A DNA stretch of 64,000 bases, taken from Erysipelothrix anatis. Lineage in GTDB: Bacteria > Bacillota_I > Bacilli_A > Erysipelotrichales > Erysipelotrichaceae. Positions 8,452 to 17,857 of the stretch are shown here, piece after piece; within the stretch, counting starts at the first letter, position 1, and every line of letters begins with the position of its first letter. The position numbers and the translations under genes are program-made. The notes under the pieces were generated by a model, which saw only the letters and a list, made by a program, of their open reading frames with translations, ran no database searches and had not been told where the DNA came from. The DNA is taken from assembly GCF_009828745.1 (NCBI RefSeq), contig NZ_WTSX01000005.1, forward strand, positions 99,049 to 163,048, given 5' to 3'.

Positions 8452-8517
8452 ACTTTACCTCATACCTCTATTTTAGCAATTTTCTCAGTGCGTGCAGTTT
8501 TATGCACTTAGTTTACA

Positions 8518-10290
8518 TTACTCCGATCCTGGTTTGTTTGATCCTGAATTTCCAGATTCAGGTTTTCCATTATCAGGGTTGCCGGTATCTGGTTTTTCTG
8601 GTTCCGGTTTTGTTTCAGGCTCCGGATTGGTCATCTTTTCATAATAATAAAGCGTTACAGAACTTCCCTCATCTTGAACATAATAGCTTCCTGCTAATGG
8701 ATTAGTACGTTTGACAACATTGTACTCAAGTTCTTTAATTTCAGCGAGGCTAAGCCCTGCCTGTGGCAATAATTCTGTTCGCGTTACGATCCCCAACGCT
8801 TCAAGTTCTTGTTTGGCTGCCGCAACTGATTTACCTGTAACATCTGGAATTAAAAGTTGCATCTTTGAACTTACTGTCAGCGTCAATTCACGTCGTTGGT
8901 TCGGGACAATTTTATCACCTGGATTTAACCCTGATTGACTAATTACAATTCCTGGAGCCATATCTTTTCGCGGCTCAGTTACTGTCTTAATTTCAACATT
9001 AACATCTTTAAGCGCTTGTGTCACGGCTTCCACCGTCATACCCGTATAATCTCCTACTTCGAACATCTTTCCATGGGATACCGTTAATTTAATCTGGTCT
9101 CCTTTAGCAACAGTTGCTCCTTCACCAGGCTTTGTTGCCATAACAATGCCGGATTCGTATTCGTCTGAGTAACTGTAACTCACAGAAGCATTTACATTTA
9201 ATCCTAATTGTTCAAGTGCTACTTTCGCTTCTTCAACTGTCATACCGGTAACTTTCGGAACTTGAATATCAACTTTAGGTTTTGGTCTGAATAGAAACCA
9301 TGCAAAGAGTCCCACCACAACAACAGCGGCAACACTTCCCCCAATTATCATCATTTTTTTACGTTTTTTCTTTTTGGCCTCGAGTTCAGCTTCTTCTTCA
9401 GTTAATGTTCCGAGTACACGTGTCCCTTGGTCATCTTCAGGTGTTTCAAACTCCCACAAGGGTTCATCGGCACGAGAAGGGTCCAAAATATCTGACAAAT
9501 CCTCGATAAATTCATCGATATTACGGTAACGGTAGTTTCGATTTTTGACTGTTGCTTTAGCAATAACATTTACGATTGAATTGGGCAAACTCGGATTGAA
9601 TTTTTGAACCGAGGGAAACGGGTCACGCATATGTTTCATCGCAATTTCGACAGGATTTTCCCCACGATACGGAATTTCACCCGTTAAGAGTTCATAAAAT
9701 ACGACGCCCAGTGCATAGATATCTGATTGCTTCGTTGCACCTTCTCCACGCGAAAGTTCTGGAGCCATATAATGGACCGACCCTAATACCGAATCATGAC
9801 GTGTTAATTGGATTGCGTCGCCTGCAAGGGCGATACCAAAGTCAGTTAGTTTTACAGTTCCATCATCTTTGATGAGCACATTTTGTGGTTTGATGTCACG
9901 GTGAATTACTTGATTCGCATGTGCAACTTGTAGTGCTTGTGCAAGCTGTTTGATAATCGCAACAGCTTCAAACTTATCCAAAGCGCCACGTCGATGAATC
10001 AACTCTTTTAATGTTGTACCTCTCACCACTTCCATTACAATATAGTGTTGCCCATTGTCTTCACCGACATCGTAGACTTCTACAATTCCTTGATGACTAA
10101 GGCGACTCGCAGCAGTTGCTTCACGCTGAAAACGAAGCAGTGATACTGGGTCTGTAGACATTTCGCCACGCAGCCGCTTTAATGCAACCTCACGGTCTAA
10201 AACTGTGTCTTTCGCAAGAAAAACATCGGCCATTCCGCCATTTCCGATTCTACGAATGAGTATGTATCGATTCCCTATGATTTCCGTCAT
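8518..10290 (-). CDS. prkC: Membrane Ser/Thr protein kinase with PASTA repeats (PrkC/StkP type)
   Basis: This 590-aa kinase senses peptidoglycan and phosphorylates division and cell-wall proteins. The kinase domain spans about residues 9-270, with the glycine loop GNGGMADVF (16-24), Lys38, the catalytic HRDIKPQN and DFG, and MAPELSRGE. A basic juxtamembrane stretch leads to one membrane segment near 313-333. Three extracellular PASTA domains follow, and then a Pro/Glu/Asn/Gly-rich tail of about 40 residues that may reach into the wall. The start overlaps the stop of its phosphatase gene (ATGA). Confidence 0.96.
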   Translation of the reverse strand: MTEIIGNRYILIRRIGNGGMADVFLAKDTVLDREVALKRLRGEMSTDPVSLLRFQREATAASRLSHQGIVEVYDVGEDNGQHYIVMEVVRGTTLKELIHRRGALDKFEAVAIIKQLAQALQVAHANQVIHRDIKPQNVLIKDDGTVKLTDFGIALAGDAIQLTRHDSVLGSVHYMAPELSRGEGATKQSDIYALGVVFYELLTGEIPYRGENPVEIAMKHMRDPFPSVQKFNPSLPNSIVNVIAKATVKNRNYRYRNIDEFIEDLSDILDPSRADEPLWEFETPEDDQGTRVLGTLTEEEAELEAKKKKRKKMMIIGGSVAAVVVVGLFAWFLFRPKPKVDIQVPKVTGMTVEEAKVALEQLGLNVNASVSYSYSDEYESGIVMATKPGEGATVAKGDQIKLTVSHGKMFEVGDYTGMTVEAVTQALKDVNVEIKTVTEPRKDMAPGIVISQSGLNPGDKIVPNQRRELTLTVSSKMQLLIPDVTGKSVAAAKQELEALGIVTRTELLPQAGLSLAEIKELEYNVVKRTNPLAGSYYVQDEGSSVTLYYYEKMTNPEPETKPEPEKPDTGNPDNGKPESGNSGSNKPGSE

Positions 10291-11015
10291 TTTTTGTCAC
10301 CCTCCAACAATATTATCGAGATGTTATCATAGCCCCCAGAACGGTACGCCATTTCCATAAGTCGATGTCTTTTTTCTAGTATATTTCCTTCATTCATTAT
10401 TTGTGTGATCATTGAGTACGGAACATAGCCGTGAAGACCATCACTGGATAAGAGAAGATAATCCCACCCTTTTTCAATGGTAATTGTTTCAAATGAGATT
10501 CTTTCATCGATTCCAACTGCATTCATGAGTACATTTCGTTTTGGATGTTTATCAATTTCTTCTTTAGAGATTTGATTACGACGGTACATCTCGTACGCAT
10601 ACGTTTGATCTTCTGATAGTTGTGTTAAGTTTTGATTCTCAAAACGATAAATGCGACTATCTCCAATATTAAAGGCAATTGCACCATCTGATAAAATAAT
10701 GCAAGCAATCATAGTTGTACCCATCCCTTGGAATTCAGGGACCACTAACGATTCATGATATACAGCTCTATTTACTTCAGTAATCGCTTTATTAAACCAG
10801 GTAGTTACCTCATCTAGCGTCGTAAAGTATTTATGGTCTACAAACGATTCCGCTAACATACGTGCGGCCATTTCACTTGCAACTGAGCCAGCATTAGCAC
10901 CACCTATACCATCACATACCATCGCTAAAAGGGCATTATGATTTTCTACAACTGCGACATTATCTTGGTTTTCTTTTCGTAATAATCCTATTTCGCTAAT
11001 GCTTGTATATTTCAC
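10287..11015 (-). CDS. prpC: PP2C-type Ser/Thr phosphatase partner of PrkC
   Basis: This 242-aa metal-dependent phosphatase removes phosphate from targets of the adjacent kinase. PP2C motifs are KENQDN near residue 15, MVCDGIGGANAGSVAS at about 32-47, FNIGDSRIY, LLLSSDGLHGYV and GGYDNISIILL. The acidic residues in these bind two metal ions. GTG 11015 is preferred, since a GAGG site lies 7 nt upstream and the protein then begins KYTSISEIG as in relatives. An ATG at 11030 with a weak ribosome site is the alternative. It is translationally coupled to prkC. Confidence 0.93.
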   Translation of the reverse strand: MKYTSISEIGLLRKENQDNVAVVENHNALLAMVCDGIGGANAGSVASEMAARMLAESFVDHKYFTTLDEVTTWFNKAITEVNRAVYHESLVVPEFQGMGTTMIACIILSDGAIAFNIGDSRIYRFENQNLTQLSEDQTYAYEMYRRNQISKEEIDKHPKRNVLMNAVGIDERISFETITIEKGWDYLLLSSDGLHGYVPYSMITQIMNEGNILEKRHRLMEMAYRSGGYDNISIILLEGDKK

Positions 11016-11045
11016 GGTTAGACCTCTCATTTCTTCTTGTCTATC

Positions 11046-12260
11046 TTAATATTTACGTTGTAACTTGGCAATATAGAATCCATCACCCATGGTTTCCATC
11101 GGGTTCATGGTTTCATCGTGAAGCAACGTAAAGTTGTCATGATTCTCTAAAAACTCTTTAATTTGTTTTTCATTCTCTTTTCGATTCAGTGTACAGGTTG
11201 AATACATCAAGATACCTGATTCTTTTACCATCGGTGCAATGTGACTGAGCATGTCTTTTTGAAGAGTCACTAGCGTATCTAAATCTTGTGGATAAATATG
11301 ATATCGTAAATCATGTTTGTGCGAAAGAACGCCCAATCCTGAGCATGGTGCATCAATAAGAATACGATCGTATTGTTCCTTCGATTGATACTCAAGTACA
11401 TCTTGCGTGTGAATTGTCGCAATTTGTACATTTGTTCGTTCCATCAATTGACGTGTGGATGTTGCTCGCGATTCATATAATTCTACGCCATCAATAACAC
11501 CATTATTTTCCATAAGTGCGGCAATTTGGGTTGTTTTTGTTCCTGGACCACAGCAGCAATCAAGAACGCGCATACCTGGCTCCAACGCCATCTGTTTCAC
11601 AACCTCTTGAGAATTAACATCTTGAATTAAGAGGTATCCCTCATCAAGATAGTTTGTCTTAAATAATTCAGCTTTCGCAATCGTATGCCCCCCAAGTGTA
11701 TCAAATACTGAAGGATCCAAAGTATCGGTTGGTTTTAGTGTATTTAAGCGAACATATGCAGGCTTGATTTGTTGGCAGTAAATTGCGTAATCCAGTGCAA
11801 ATGCTTCCGAGTATTGTTTGCTTAAAAGTTTTAAAATCCATAATGGCATGCTGTACTGAATTGATGCTACTTGAAGTGTATCGCCTTCAATAGGTCGTTC
11901 GCCTCGCTTCATAACATTTTTCAAAACAGCATTAACGACACCCGCATAGCGGAATTTTTTTATTTTCTTTGCTAGATCCACTGACTCATTTACGATGGCA
12001 TAATCGGGTATTTTATCCATTTTGAAAAACTGTGCCAGTCCCATTTTAATTATTAACTGAATCTCTTTCGGGAGTTTCTTATCAATTAAATCTTCGAATT
12101 GATAATCAAGATACAAACTATGTTGCAACGTTGTGTACACAAGTGCACTTACAAACGCTTGATCTTCAGGTTTTAAATCTAATTCTTTTAACACAAGGTG
12201 AGCATGTCTATCTTTGAAGTAAACTTCAGATAGAACTTTGTAGGTTTCGGTTCTTCTCAT
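11046..12260 (-). CDS. rsmB: 16S rRNA (cytosine-967-C5)-methyltransferase RsmB
   Basis: This 404-aa protein combines an N-terminal NusB-like RNA-binding domain (about residues 1-140) with a SAM methyltransferase domain. The SAM loop DCCCGPGTKTTQ, the catalytic DAPCSGLG and the second cysteine in YSTCTL are present, which define m5C RNA methyltransferases. It methylates C967 of 16S rRNA. It lies 2 bp from priA and 30 bp from prpC within one operon. Bacillus has def and fmt between priA and rsmB; they are absent here. Confidence 0.93.
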   Translation of the reverse strand: MRRTETYKVLSEVYFKDRHAHLVLKELDLKPEDQAFVSALVYTTLQHSLYLDYQFEDLIDKKLPKEIQLIIKMGLAQFFKMDKIPDYAIVNESVDLAKKIKKFRYAGVVNAVLKNVMKRGERPIEGDTLQVASIQYSMPLWILKLLSKQYSEAFALDYAIYCQQIKPAYVRLNTLKPTDTLDPSVFDTLGGHTIAKAELFKTNYLDEGYLLIQDVNSQEVVKQMALEPGMRVLDCCCGPGTKTTQIAALMENNGVIDGVELYESRATSTRQLMERTNVQIATIHTQDVLEYQSKEQYDRILIDAPCSGLGVLSHKHDLRYHIYPQDLDTLVTLQKDMLSHIAPMVKESGILMYSTCTLNRKENEKQIKEFLENHDNFTLLHDETMNPMETMGDGFYIAKLQRKY

Positions 12261-12262
12261 CT

Positions 12263-14392
12263 TTATTCGAGCGTTAATGGATTAACATCAACACTCACTC
12301 CTGTTCTATTTATTTTCTTATACAACTCTAATGCTTGATGCGTTTTAGCGATCATAACATCGAGATCTTTTCCTTTTAATATTATACGGCTTCTGTGCCT
12401 ACGATTCAAACGTCGTAACATGACTGGACCGATTTGTTGAATTTGTGGGTCTTCGACAAACGGAACGAACCCGTTTGCAGCTGCGAATGCTTTGTCTGCA
12501 TCTTCATCACTAAATATTATAGAAATAAGGTAGCGATACGGTGGATAATTTGCGATTTGACGGTAGTTCATTTCAAATTTGAAAAAGTGCTTATATTTTT
12601 GGTGAATCGCTGTTTGAATCGCGTAGTGATCTGGATTGGCCGTTTGAATCATGACTTCCCCTGGATATTGGCCGCGCCCTGCACGCCCAGATGCTTGGAG
12701 TAGCATTTCAAATGAAAGCTCTACAGCACGGTAATCTGTGTGAGCCAATGCAGTATCGGCATTAATAATCCCTACTAATGTCACATTCTCAATATCGAGA
12801 CCTTTCGCGATCATTTGGGTTCCAACAAGAATATCTGTTTCGTGATTCATGAAGGCATTTAGAATTTTTTCGTGAGCATTTTTTTGACGGGTAGAATCTG
12901 CATCCATACGACCAATTCGAGCCTGTGGAAACAATACTTGTAAATGCTCTTCCAAACGTTGTGTTCCAACGCCACTACCAACTATGTTTTGATTTCCCTT
13001 CGCGTTCGCATTGTGATGTGCTGCGTATCCACACACATGACATTTCAAACTTGCTTCATCTTTATGATAGTTTAATGAGACATCGCAATTCGGGCATTGA
13101 ATTACCTCATTATTGACATCTTTAAGCAAGGTCATATACCCACGCCGATTCAGCAACAACATAACCTGTTGTTTTTTTTGTAGGCGATCATAGATTCCGT
13201 CGAGTAACGTCGGTGTCAGCAAATGAGATGCACGGTTTTTAAGTGCCTGACGCGTATCGATTACGGTTACTTTGGGAAAGGTCTGATTGACACGTTCTGG
13301 TAGTTCCAAAAGTGTATAGACTCCTTTTAGAGCTCTTGCATAAGTCTCTAATGCTGGTGAAGCGCTCCCTAAGACCAAAGGACATTTATGATACTTGCTT
13401 CGGTGAATCGCAACATCACGAGTGTGGTAGAATGGTGTATTTTCTTGCTTATAACTACTGTCATGTTCTTCATCCATTACGATTAATCCTAAATTTTGAA
13501 ATGGCATAAAGGCCGCGGATCGTGTGCCAACGACAATATTGACCTCACCCCGTTTAACCCGCATGTACTGTTCATATTTTTCTTGGTCATTTAATGCAGA
13601 GTGATAAATCGCGACGTCTTCACCAAAGCGCGTAGAAACACGATCAATCATCTGTGGTGTTAGTGAAATTTCAGGAACTAGAATTAATACTTGCTGCCCC
13701 TGACTCACAACATCATGTGCCAACTGTAAGTATACCTCAGTTTTTCCACTACCTGTTACACCATGTAACAAGTAAGTGTGTGCACTGTTAAAGTGTACCC
13801 GCTTCAGGATATCTGATTGCGCATCTGTTAATGCGTACTTTGCATCCTGCTGAACTATTGGCTTACTTTCGTAGATAACCTCTTGATCTTCGAGTGCAAG
13901 GATTCCCTTATCGATAAGACTACGGAAACCAGAGTACATTTTTTGTGCTTCTTTTACAGGTAATGTTGTATCCGTGCGAAATGCATCTAGAAATTGTTTT
14001 TGAGTCGGTGTCAGTCCTTGGATATTCCCATGCAATCGGCGAACTACCCGTTGTGTTTTAATACGCTTGGTATTCGATTTAGGTCGTAATTTATTGGGCA
14101 AAATTGTTTGAAGACAACGGATCATTGGAGCTATCGTTTGGTCTTTCATCCATTCTGCCAATTCAAAAAGTTCTTTATTTATTACCGGTTCGTCATCCAA
14201 AACTTCTATAATTTCAGCAATCTCATAATCCATAGGAATTGGGGGATATACTTGATTCACGAAGCCAATAAGCTCACGGTTATTCATCAAAACCTTAACA
14301 CGCATACCCGCTTTTACATCATGACTACCGCTTTGGTAAGTCAGTGTTTTGTTTCCTAAAAAACTATTTTCTATATAGACATCAAGATACAT
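12263..14392 (-). CDS. priA: Primosomal helicase PriA (one zinc site lost)
   Basis: This 709-aa 3'-5' helicase restarts collapsed replication forks by loading the primosome. The N-terminal 3'BD domain is short. The helicase core has Walker A GVTGSGKTEVY, the DEEH box and the C-terminal QMIAKGLD and QASGRAGRG motifs. Normal PriA has four CxxC pairs binding two zinc ions. Here only the inner pairs remain (CPNC and CHVC); the first and fourth pairs are replaced by KDVNN and ANAKGN (see findings). ATG 14392 is preferred over 14398 because AGGAGG abuts the latter but is 6 nt from the former. Confidence 0.94.
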   Translation of the reverse strand: MYLDVYIENSFLGNKTLTYQSGSHDVKAGMRVKVLMNNRELIGFVNQVYPPIPMDYEIAEIIEVLDDEPVINKELFELAEWMKDQTIAPMIRCLQTILPNKLRPKSNTKRIKTQRVVRRLHGNIQGLTPTQKQFLDAFRTDTTLPVKEAQKMYSGFRSLIDKGILALEDQEVIYESKPIVQQDAKYALTDAQSDILKRVHFNSAHTYLLHGVTGSGKTEVYLQLAHDVVSQGQQVLILVPEISLTPQMIDRVSTRFGEDVAIYHSALNDQEKYEQYMRVKRGEVNIVVGTRSAAFMPFQNLGLIVMDEEHDSSYKQENTPFYHTRDVAIHRSKYHKCPLVLGSASPALETYARALKGVYTLLELPERVNQTFPKVTVIDTRQALKNRASHLLTPTLLDGIYDRLQKKQQVMLLLNRRGYMTLLKDVNNEVIQCPNCDVSLNYHKDEASLKCHVCGYAAHHNANAKGNQNIVGSGVGTQRLEEHLQVLFPQARIGRMDADSTRQKNAHEKILNAFMNHETDILVGTQMIAKGLDIENVTLVGIINADTALAHTDYRAVELSFEMLLQASGRAGRGQYPGEVMIQTANPDHYAIQTAIHQKYKHFFKFEMNYRQIANYPPYRYLISIIFSDEDADKAFAAANGFVPFVEDPQIQQIGPVMLRRLNRRHRSRIILKGKDLDVMIAKTHQALELYKKINRTGVSVDVNPLTLE

Positions 14393-14415
14393 GCTCATCC
14401 TCCTATAAAGACTTA

Positions 14416-14438
14416 AAACAACTCCTAAAGAGTTGTTT
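14416..14438 (-). terminator. Hairpin at the gmk stop, possible attenuator before priA
   Basis: AAACAACTC and GAGTTGTTT form a 9-bp stem across the gmk TAG, followed on the minus strand by a short broken T-run. It may reduce rather than end transcription into priA. Confidence 0.5.
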
Positions 14439-14997
14439 CAATGTTTCGCTTAATAATTAGTGCAACAGAGTCTGCTGCGAGTTGTGGGTTCTCATTACAA
14501 ATAACGTATCGGTAGTGGTTCATTAGTTCCATTTCTTTACGTGCCTTATCCAATCGTTCTTGGATAACATCTTGTGACTCTGTTTGACGTCCTTCAATCC
14601 GTCGTTTTAACTCTTCCATACTTGGTGGTACTAAAAAGATACTCAAGGAATCTGGTACTTTATCAATAACTTGCCGTGCACCTTGTACTTCAATTTCTAA
14701 GAGTACATTTTTCCCAAGATCGCGTAAGCGGTCCACTTCCGCCATCAATGTACCATAGTAATTGCCAACAAACTCTGCATATTCCAACATTTCATCATTT
14801 TCAATTGCTTCTTTAAAACGTTCTTGACTCACAAAATAGTAGTCTTTTCCGTCAATTTCACCATTTCGCGGTTTACGCGTCGTCATTGAAATTGAAAATG
14901 CAAGATTCAGTTCTTCCTTTTCAAAAAAAATCTTTCGTACAGTTCCTTTACCGACACCGCTTGGACCCGAAAGAATAATGAGTAATCCTCGTTTCAT
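14425..14997 (-). CDS. gmk: Guanylate kinase
   Basis: This 190-aa enzyme phosphorylates GMP to GDP with ATP. The P-loop GPSGVGKGT is at about residues 10-18, followed by the GMP-binding segments TTRKPRNGEIDGKDYYF and EYAEFVGNYYGT and a LLEIEVQGARQV stretch. ATG 14997 is chosen because the GAGG site abuts the upstream ATG at 15006 but is 9 nt from this one. A TATAAT with an extended TG motif at 15031-15026 marks its promoter. It heads the priA-to-thiN gene run. Confidence 0.96.
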   Translation of the reverse strand: MKRGLLIILSGPSGVGKGTVRKIFFEKEELNLAFSISMTTRKPRNGEIDGKDYYFVSQERFKEAIENDEMLEYAEFVGNYYGTLMAEVDRLRDLGKNVLLEIEVQGARQVIDKVPDSLSIFLVPPSMEELKRRIEGRQTESQDVIQERLDKARKEMELMNHYRYVICNENPQLAADSVALIIKRNIETTL

Positions 14998-15164
14998 AAA
15001 CACCATCCTCTTAAATATTTTTATTATTATACCACAGCTTCTCTTAAAATGCTTTTAAACTCGTGTATTTTACAGTGATTCTGCGACAATTTAACACATT
15101 AAATTTCATACATTTGAATGATACTCCAATTCTACAGTTATTCTGTGCTTTGCTTTCGAGACGC

Positions 15165-15182
15165 ATACCGGTATGATATAAT
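15165..15182 (+). promoter_or_regulatory. rqcH promoter with a 10-bp palindrome in the spacer
   Basis: TATAAT at 15177-15182 has a weak TTTCGA -35 17 bp upstream. The perfect palindrome ATACCGGTAT (15165-15174) lies directly before the -10 box and could bind a dimeric regulator. Confidence 0.5.
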
Positions 15183-15206
15183 ACTATCACTTGAGAGGTT
15201 GATACT

Positions 15207-16832
15207 ATGGCTATAGATGGCGTTTTACTACATCGCATTGTTACTTTAATGGACGAATCGAGTCCAATCAAAATTAATCGCATTACCCAACCGTCAAACC
15301 ACGAGTTTTTAATTCATGGTTTTGCTGGTAAAAAAATGAATTTAATGATTTCAACACATCCGGTATTTAGTCGCGTTCAATGGACCCGATCAAAACCTAC
15401 AACGAACATTGACCAAACACACATGCTCACCTTGATGCGTAAGCATTTAGATGGTGGTATTATTACAAAAATTGAACAATATGGTTTTGACCGAATCATT
15501 GAAATACATGTTGAACATCGCGATGATATGGGCGTGATTCGCCCGTATCGATTAATTGTCGAGCTTCTTGGGAAGTACGCAAACGTTATTATTGTGGATG
15601 ATAATGGCATTATTGTGGACGCCCTCAAACGAATTTCTCCCTTTGAAAATACGTCACGCGCAATTGTAAGCGGAAGCACCTATGATTACCCACCACAATT
15701 TGATAAAAAGTCATTCATGGACTTAGCGACATATGATCCTGAGAGTGCATTACGAAATCAATTTAATGGTATTTCACCTTTACTTGAACGTGAGTTGACA
15801 CATCGTCTAAAAACCGAAGATGCCGATACCATCGTTCAAGAACTGATGACATCCACAACTCTTTATGTTTATGATAATGACTTTCATATCATCCCGTTAA
15901 CGCACCTCAATAAACCACATCAAGAATTTCCAATCATGGAAGGATTGGATGCTTTCTTCCACGATTTACAAGAACAAGACCGGATTAAAGCACAAACAGG
16001 AGATTTGGTTAAACTCATTCGACGGGAACTTAAACGCAGCAAACAAAAGTTACCACGATTGTACGAAGATGTAGAAAAGGCATTAGACAGTGATCATCTA
16101 CGTGAATATGGAGACCTTCTCTTCGCCTTCGCTAGCACACTTCCAAATGGGCAAAACGAGATTACGCTTGAAGACTTTAGTGGCAATCCAGTCACGATTC
16201 CGTTGGACCCTCGTTACTCTGGAAAAGACAACGCGCGACTTTATTTCAAAAAGTACCAAAAAGCGAAAACATCGATTCGTTATTTAGAAGAACAAATCGA
16301 TAAAACTGAAGCCCGGATTCATTATTTTGAAGGGTTGCAAGTTCAAGTCGAACAAGCATCCGTTGAAGATGCACAGGAAATTCAAGAAGAATTAGTATCA
16401 CAAGGGATCGTTCATCAACGACGACTTAAACGACGTCAAACACAACAAAAGAAGAAAAAACCAAATTACACAACGATTGTGTATGACGATGAAACAACTA
16501 TCTTTGTTGGTAAAAACAATATTCAAAATGATGCAATCACCTTTAAGCTTGCACGAAAAGATGACATGTGGTTTCATGCTGCATACGACTTTGGCGCCCA
16601 TGTCTTAATCAAAACGCCCGAATTGGACGAACAAAAGATTAGATTATGTGCTCACCTTGCAGCTTATTTTTCTAAGAGCAGACTCGGTAGTTCCGTTGAA
16701 GTACACTATACCCAAGCCCGTAATATCAAAAAAATTCCAGGTGGTCAGTTAGGTCTCGTAAGTTTATCCACTCACAAAAGTATCTTTATAGATCCTGATA
16801 AAGAACTCATCGACCACTATATCGGCAATTAA
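15207..16832 (+). CDS. rqcH: Ribosome quality-control protein RqcH (NFACT/FbpA family)
   Basis: This 541-aa Rqc2/NEMF homologue binds stalled 50S subunits carrying peptidyl-tRNA and adds alanine tails that mark the nascent chain for degradation. The NFACT-N domain fills the first half and carries the Asp95-Arg96 pair (GFDRI), which matches the DR motif needed for tailing. A coiled-coil middle region (about 265-400) and a C-terminal NFACT-R domain with the WFHAAYDFGAHV motif follow. GAGAGG precedes ATG 15207. Older annotation calls this family fibronectin-binding proteins. Confidence 0.93.
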   Translation: MAIDGVLLHRIVTLMDESSPIKINRITQPSNHEFLIHGFAGKKMNLMISTHPVFSRVQWTRSKPTTNIDQTHMLTLMRKHLDGGIITKIEQYGFDRIIEIHVEHRDDMGVIRPYRLIVELLGKYANVIIVDDNGIIVDALKRISPFENTSRAIVSGSTYDYPPQFDKKSFMDLATYDPESALRNQFNGISPLLERELTHRLKTEDADTIVQELMTSTTLYVYDNDFHIIPLTHLNKPHQEFPIMEGLDAFFHDLQEQDRIKAQTGDLVKLIRRELKRSKQKLPRLYEDVEKALDSDHLREYGDLLFAFASTLPNGQNEITLEDFSGNPVTIPLDPRYSGKDNARLYFKKYQKAKTSIRYLEEQIDKTEARIHYFEGLQVQVEQASVEDAQEIQEELVSQGIVHQRRLKRRQTQQKKKKPNYTTIVYDDETTIFVGKNNIQNDAITFKLARKDDMWFHAAYDFGAHVLIKTPELDEQKIRLCAHLAAYFSKSRLGSSVEVHYTQARNIKKIPGGQLGLVSLSTHKSIFIDPDKELIDHYIGN

Positions 16833-16838
16833 TAACCA

Positions 16839-16867
16839 TTACATAGCAAACAACACCATGCTATACT
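16839..16867 (+). promoter_or_regulatory. Sigma-A promoter of the UGA-interrupted small gene
   Basis: TTACAT (16839-16844), a 17-bp spacer and TATACT (16862-16867) with an extended TGC motif. Confidence 0.75.
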
Positions 16868-16903
16868 ATCTATAGAGCAAGTAAAATAAAGGAGGCATTG
16901 TAC

Positions 16904-17092
16904 ATGACACCATTTTTAGCTATTCTTCTTCCTGTATTCTCGGTCATCTTTATGTATTTCGTAATCAAACATCTCTATATCATGCGTTGTGATGTTTGAG
17001 AAATGAAAGTGATGATGCAAGAAGCATTTGATAAGCAACACCGCCCCCATAATGATTTTGATGCACACACGCAAGAAAAAGAGTCGGAATAA
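16904..17092 (+). pseudogene. Small single-pass membrane protein gene with in-frame UGA at codon 32
   Basis: ATG 16904 follows AGGAGG (8 nt spacing). Thirty-one codons encode a hydrophobic segment (residues about 4-27: FLAILLPVFSVIFMYFVIKH) and then RCDV. Codon 32 is TGA (16997-16999). The same frame then stays open for 30 more codons, beginning EMKVMMQEAFDKQ and ending KESE, to TAA at 17090. A terminator starts within that stop. Promoter, ribosome site, frame and terminator thus all fit a 62-codon gene with one internal UGA. Likely explanations are a Trp-to-stop mutation, readthrough or a sequence error. No family is recognised. Confidence 0.6.
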
Positions 17093-17106
17093 TCCGACTC
17101 TTTTTT
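17078..17106. terminator. Bidirectional terminator after the UGA-interrupted gene
   Basis: AAAAGAGTCGG and CCGACTCTTTT flank a 6-nt loop, followed by T-runs in both directions. It also ends the convergent nuclease-fold gene. Confidence 0.9.
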
Positions 17107-17848
17107 ATGTTTGAGAAATTACACCTATAACTGGAAAATGATCCGAATTATAACGCCCTTTTTCGTTTACGGCGACTACAATATCACTAGCATGAATTGT
17201 CCATGAATCGTCCAAGAAAATATAATCAATTCGTTCCATATCCATGACATCCTGTTGAGTATCAAAATCATTAAACGTTCCAAACTTTGAATCTTTCGCA
17301 ACACTTTGGTACTTTGCTTCTAAAAGTTGAATCGGGGCTGCATCGGGTGTCAAGTTAAAATCACCAGTGATGATCACAGGTAAGTTTTTGTCCATCAATG
17401 TCGTTAAAACATATATTTGTTTTGCTTGTGCATCCGTTACAATATGGTCAATGTGACATGAAGCAAATTGAAAGACAACATCTGATTTCTTAATTCGAAA
17501 TGTCGCAATCGTTGCGACACGATTGCATGCTGAATTCTCAAATTTACTTGGCACATCAGGTGTATCGGACAACCAATACGTTTTATCCTCAAGGCATTCC
17601 AATGTCTGTTCATTAAAAAGAATGGGAGATGCTTCACCTGAGCCATCAACTTCACGGGCCTGTCCAACAAGCCGATATCCGGGAATCTGTGCCAAATCAT
17701 GGTATTGCTTTGGTGTTACTTCTTGTAAACCAATCACATCATAAGCATCCTTTTCCAAGGATTCTATTAAGTACTGTGACCGATATTTCCAAGAATCAAC
17801 ACCATCATTGGCTAATAAACGAATGTTATATGTTCCAACTTTCAACAT
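17105..17848 (-). CDS. Endonuclease/exonuclease/phosphatase-family hydrolase
   Basis: This 247-aa protein has the DNase I-like fold. The motif order is typical: VGTYNIRLL at the start, IGLQEVTPKQ near residue 39 with the metal-binding Glu, SCHIDHI near 130, ITGDFNLTP near 161, RIDYIFL and the catalytic SDHFPV near the C-terminus. There is no signal peptide. Relatives act on DNA, phospholipids, phosphoinositides or small phosphodiesters, so the substrate cannot be told. It lies 9 bp downstream of the YgjP-like gene and is probably cotranscribed with it. Confidence 0.85.
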   Translation of the reverse strand: MLKVGTYNIRLLANDGVDSWKYRSQYLIESLEKDAYDVIGLQEVTPKQYHDLAQIPGYRLVGQAREVDGSGEASPILFNEQTLECLEDKTYWLSDTPDVPSKFENSACNRVATIATFRIKKSDVVFQFASCHIDHIVTDAQAKQIYVLTTLMDKNLPVIITGDFNLTPDAAPIQLLEAKYQSVAKDSKFGTFNDFDTQQDVMDMERIDYIFLDDSWTIHASDIVVAVNEKGRYNSDHFPVIGVISQT

Positions 17849-17857
17849 TATAGTCTC

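Noticed and set aside
16997..16999. Selenocysteine at the in-frame UGA
   Set aside because: No SECIS-like hairpin directly follows, and a small membrane peptide without redox context is an unlikely selenoprotein.
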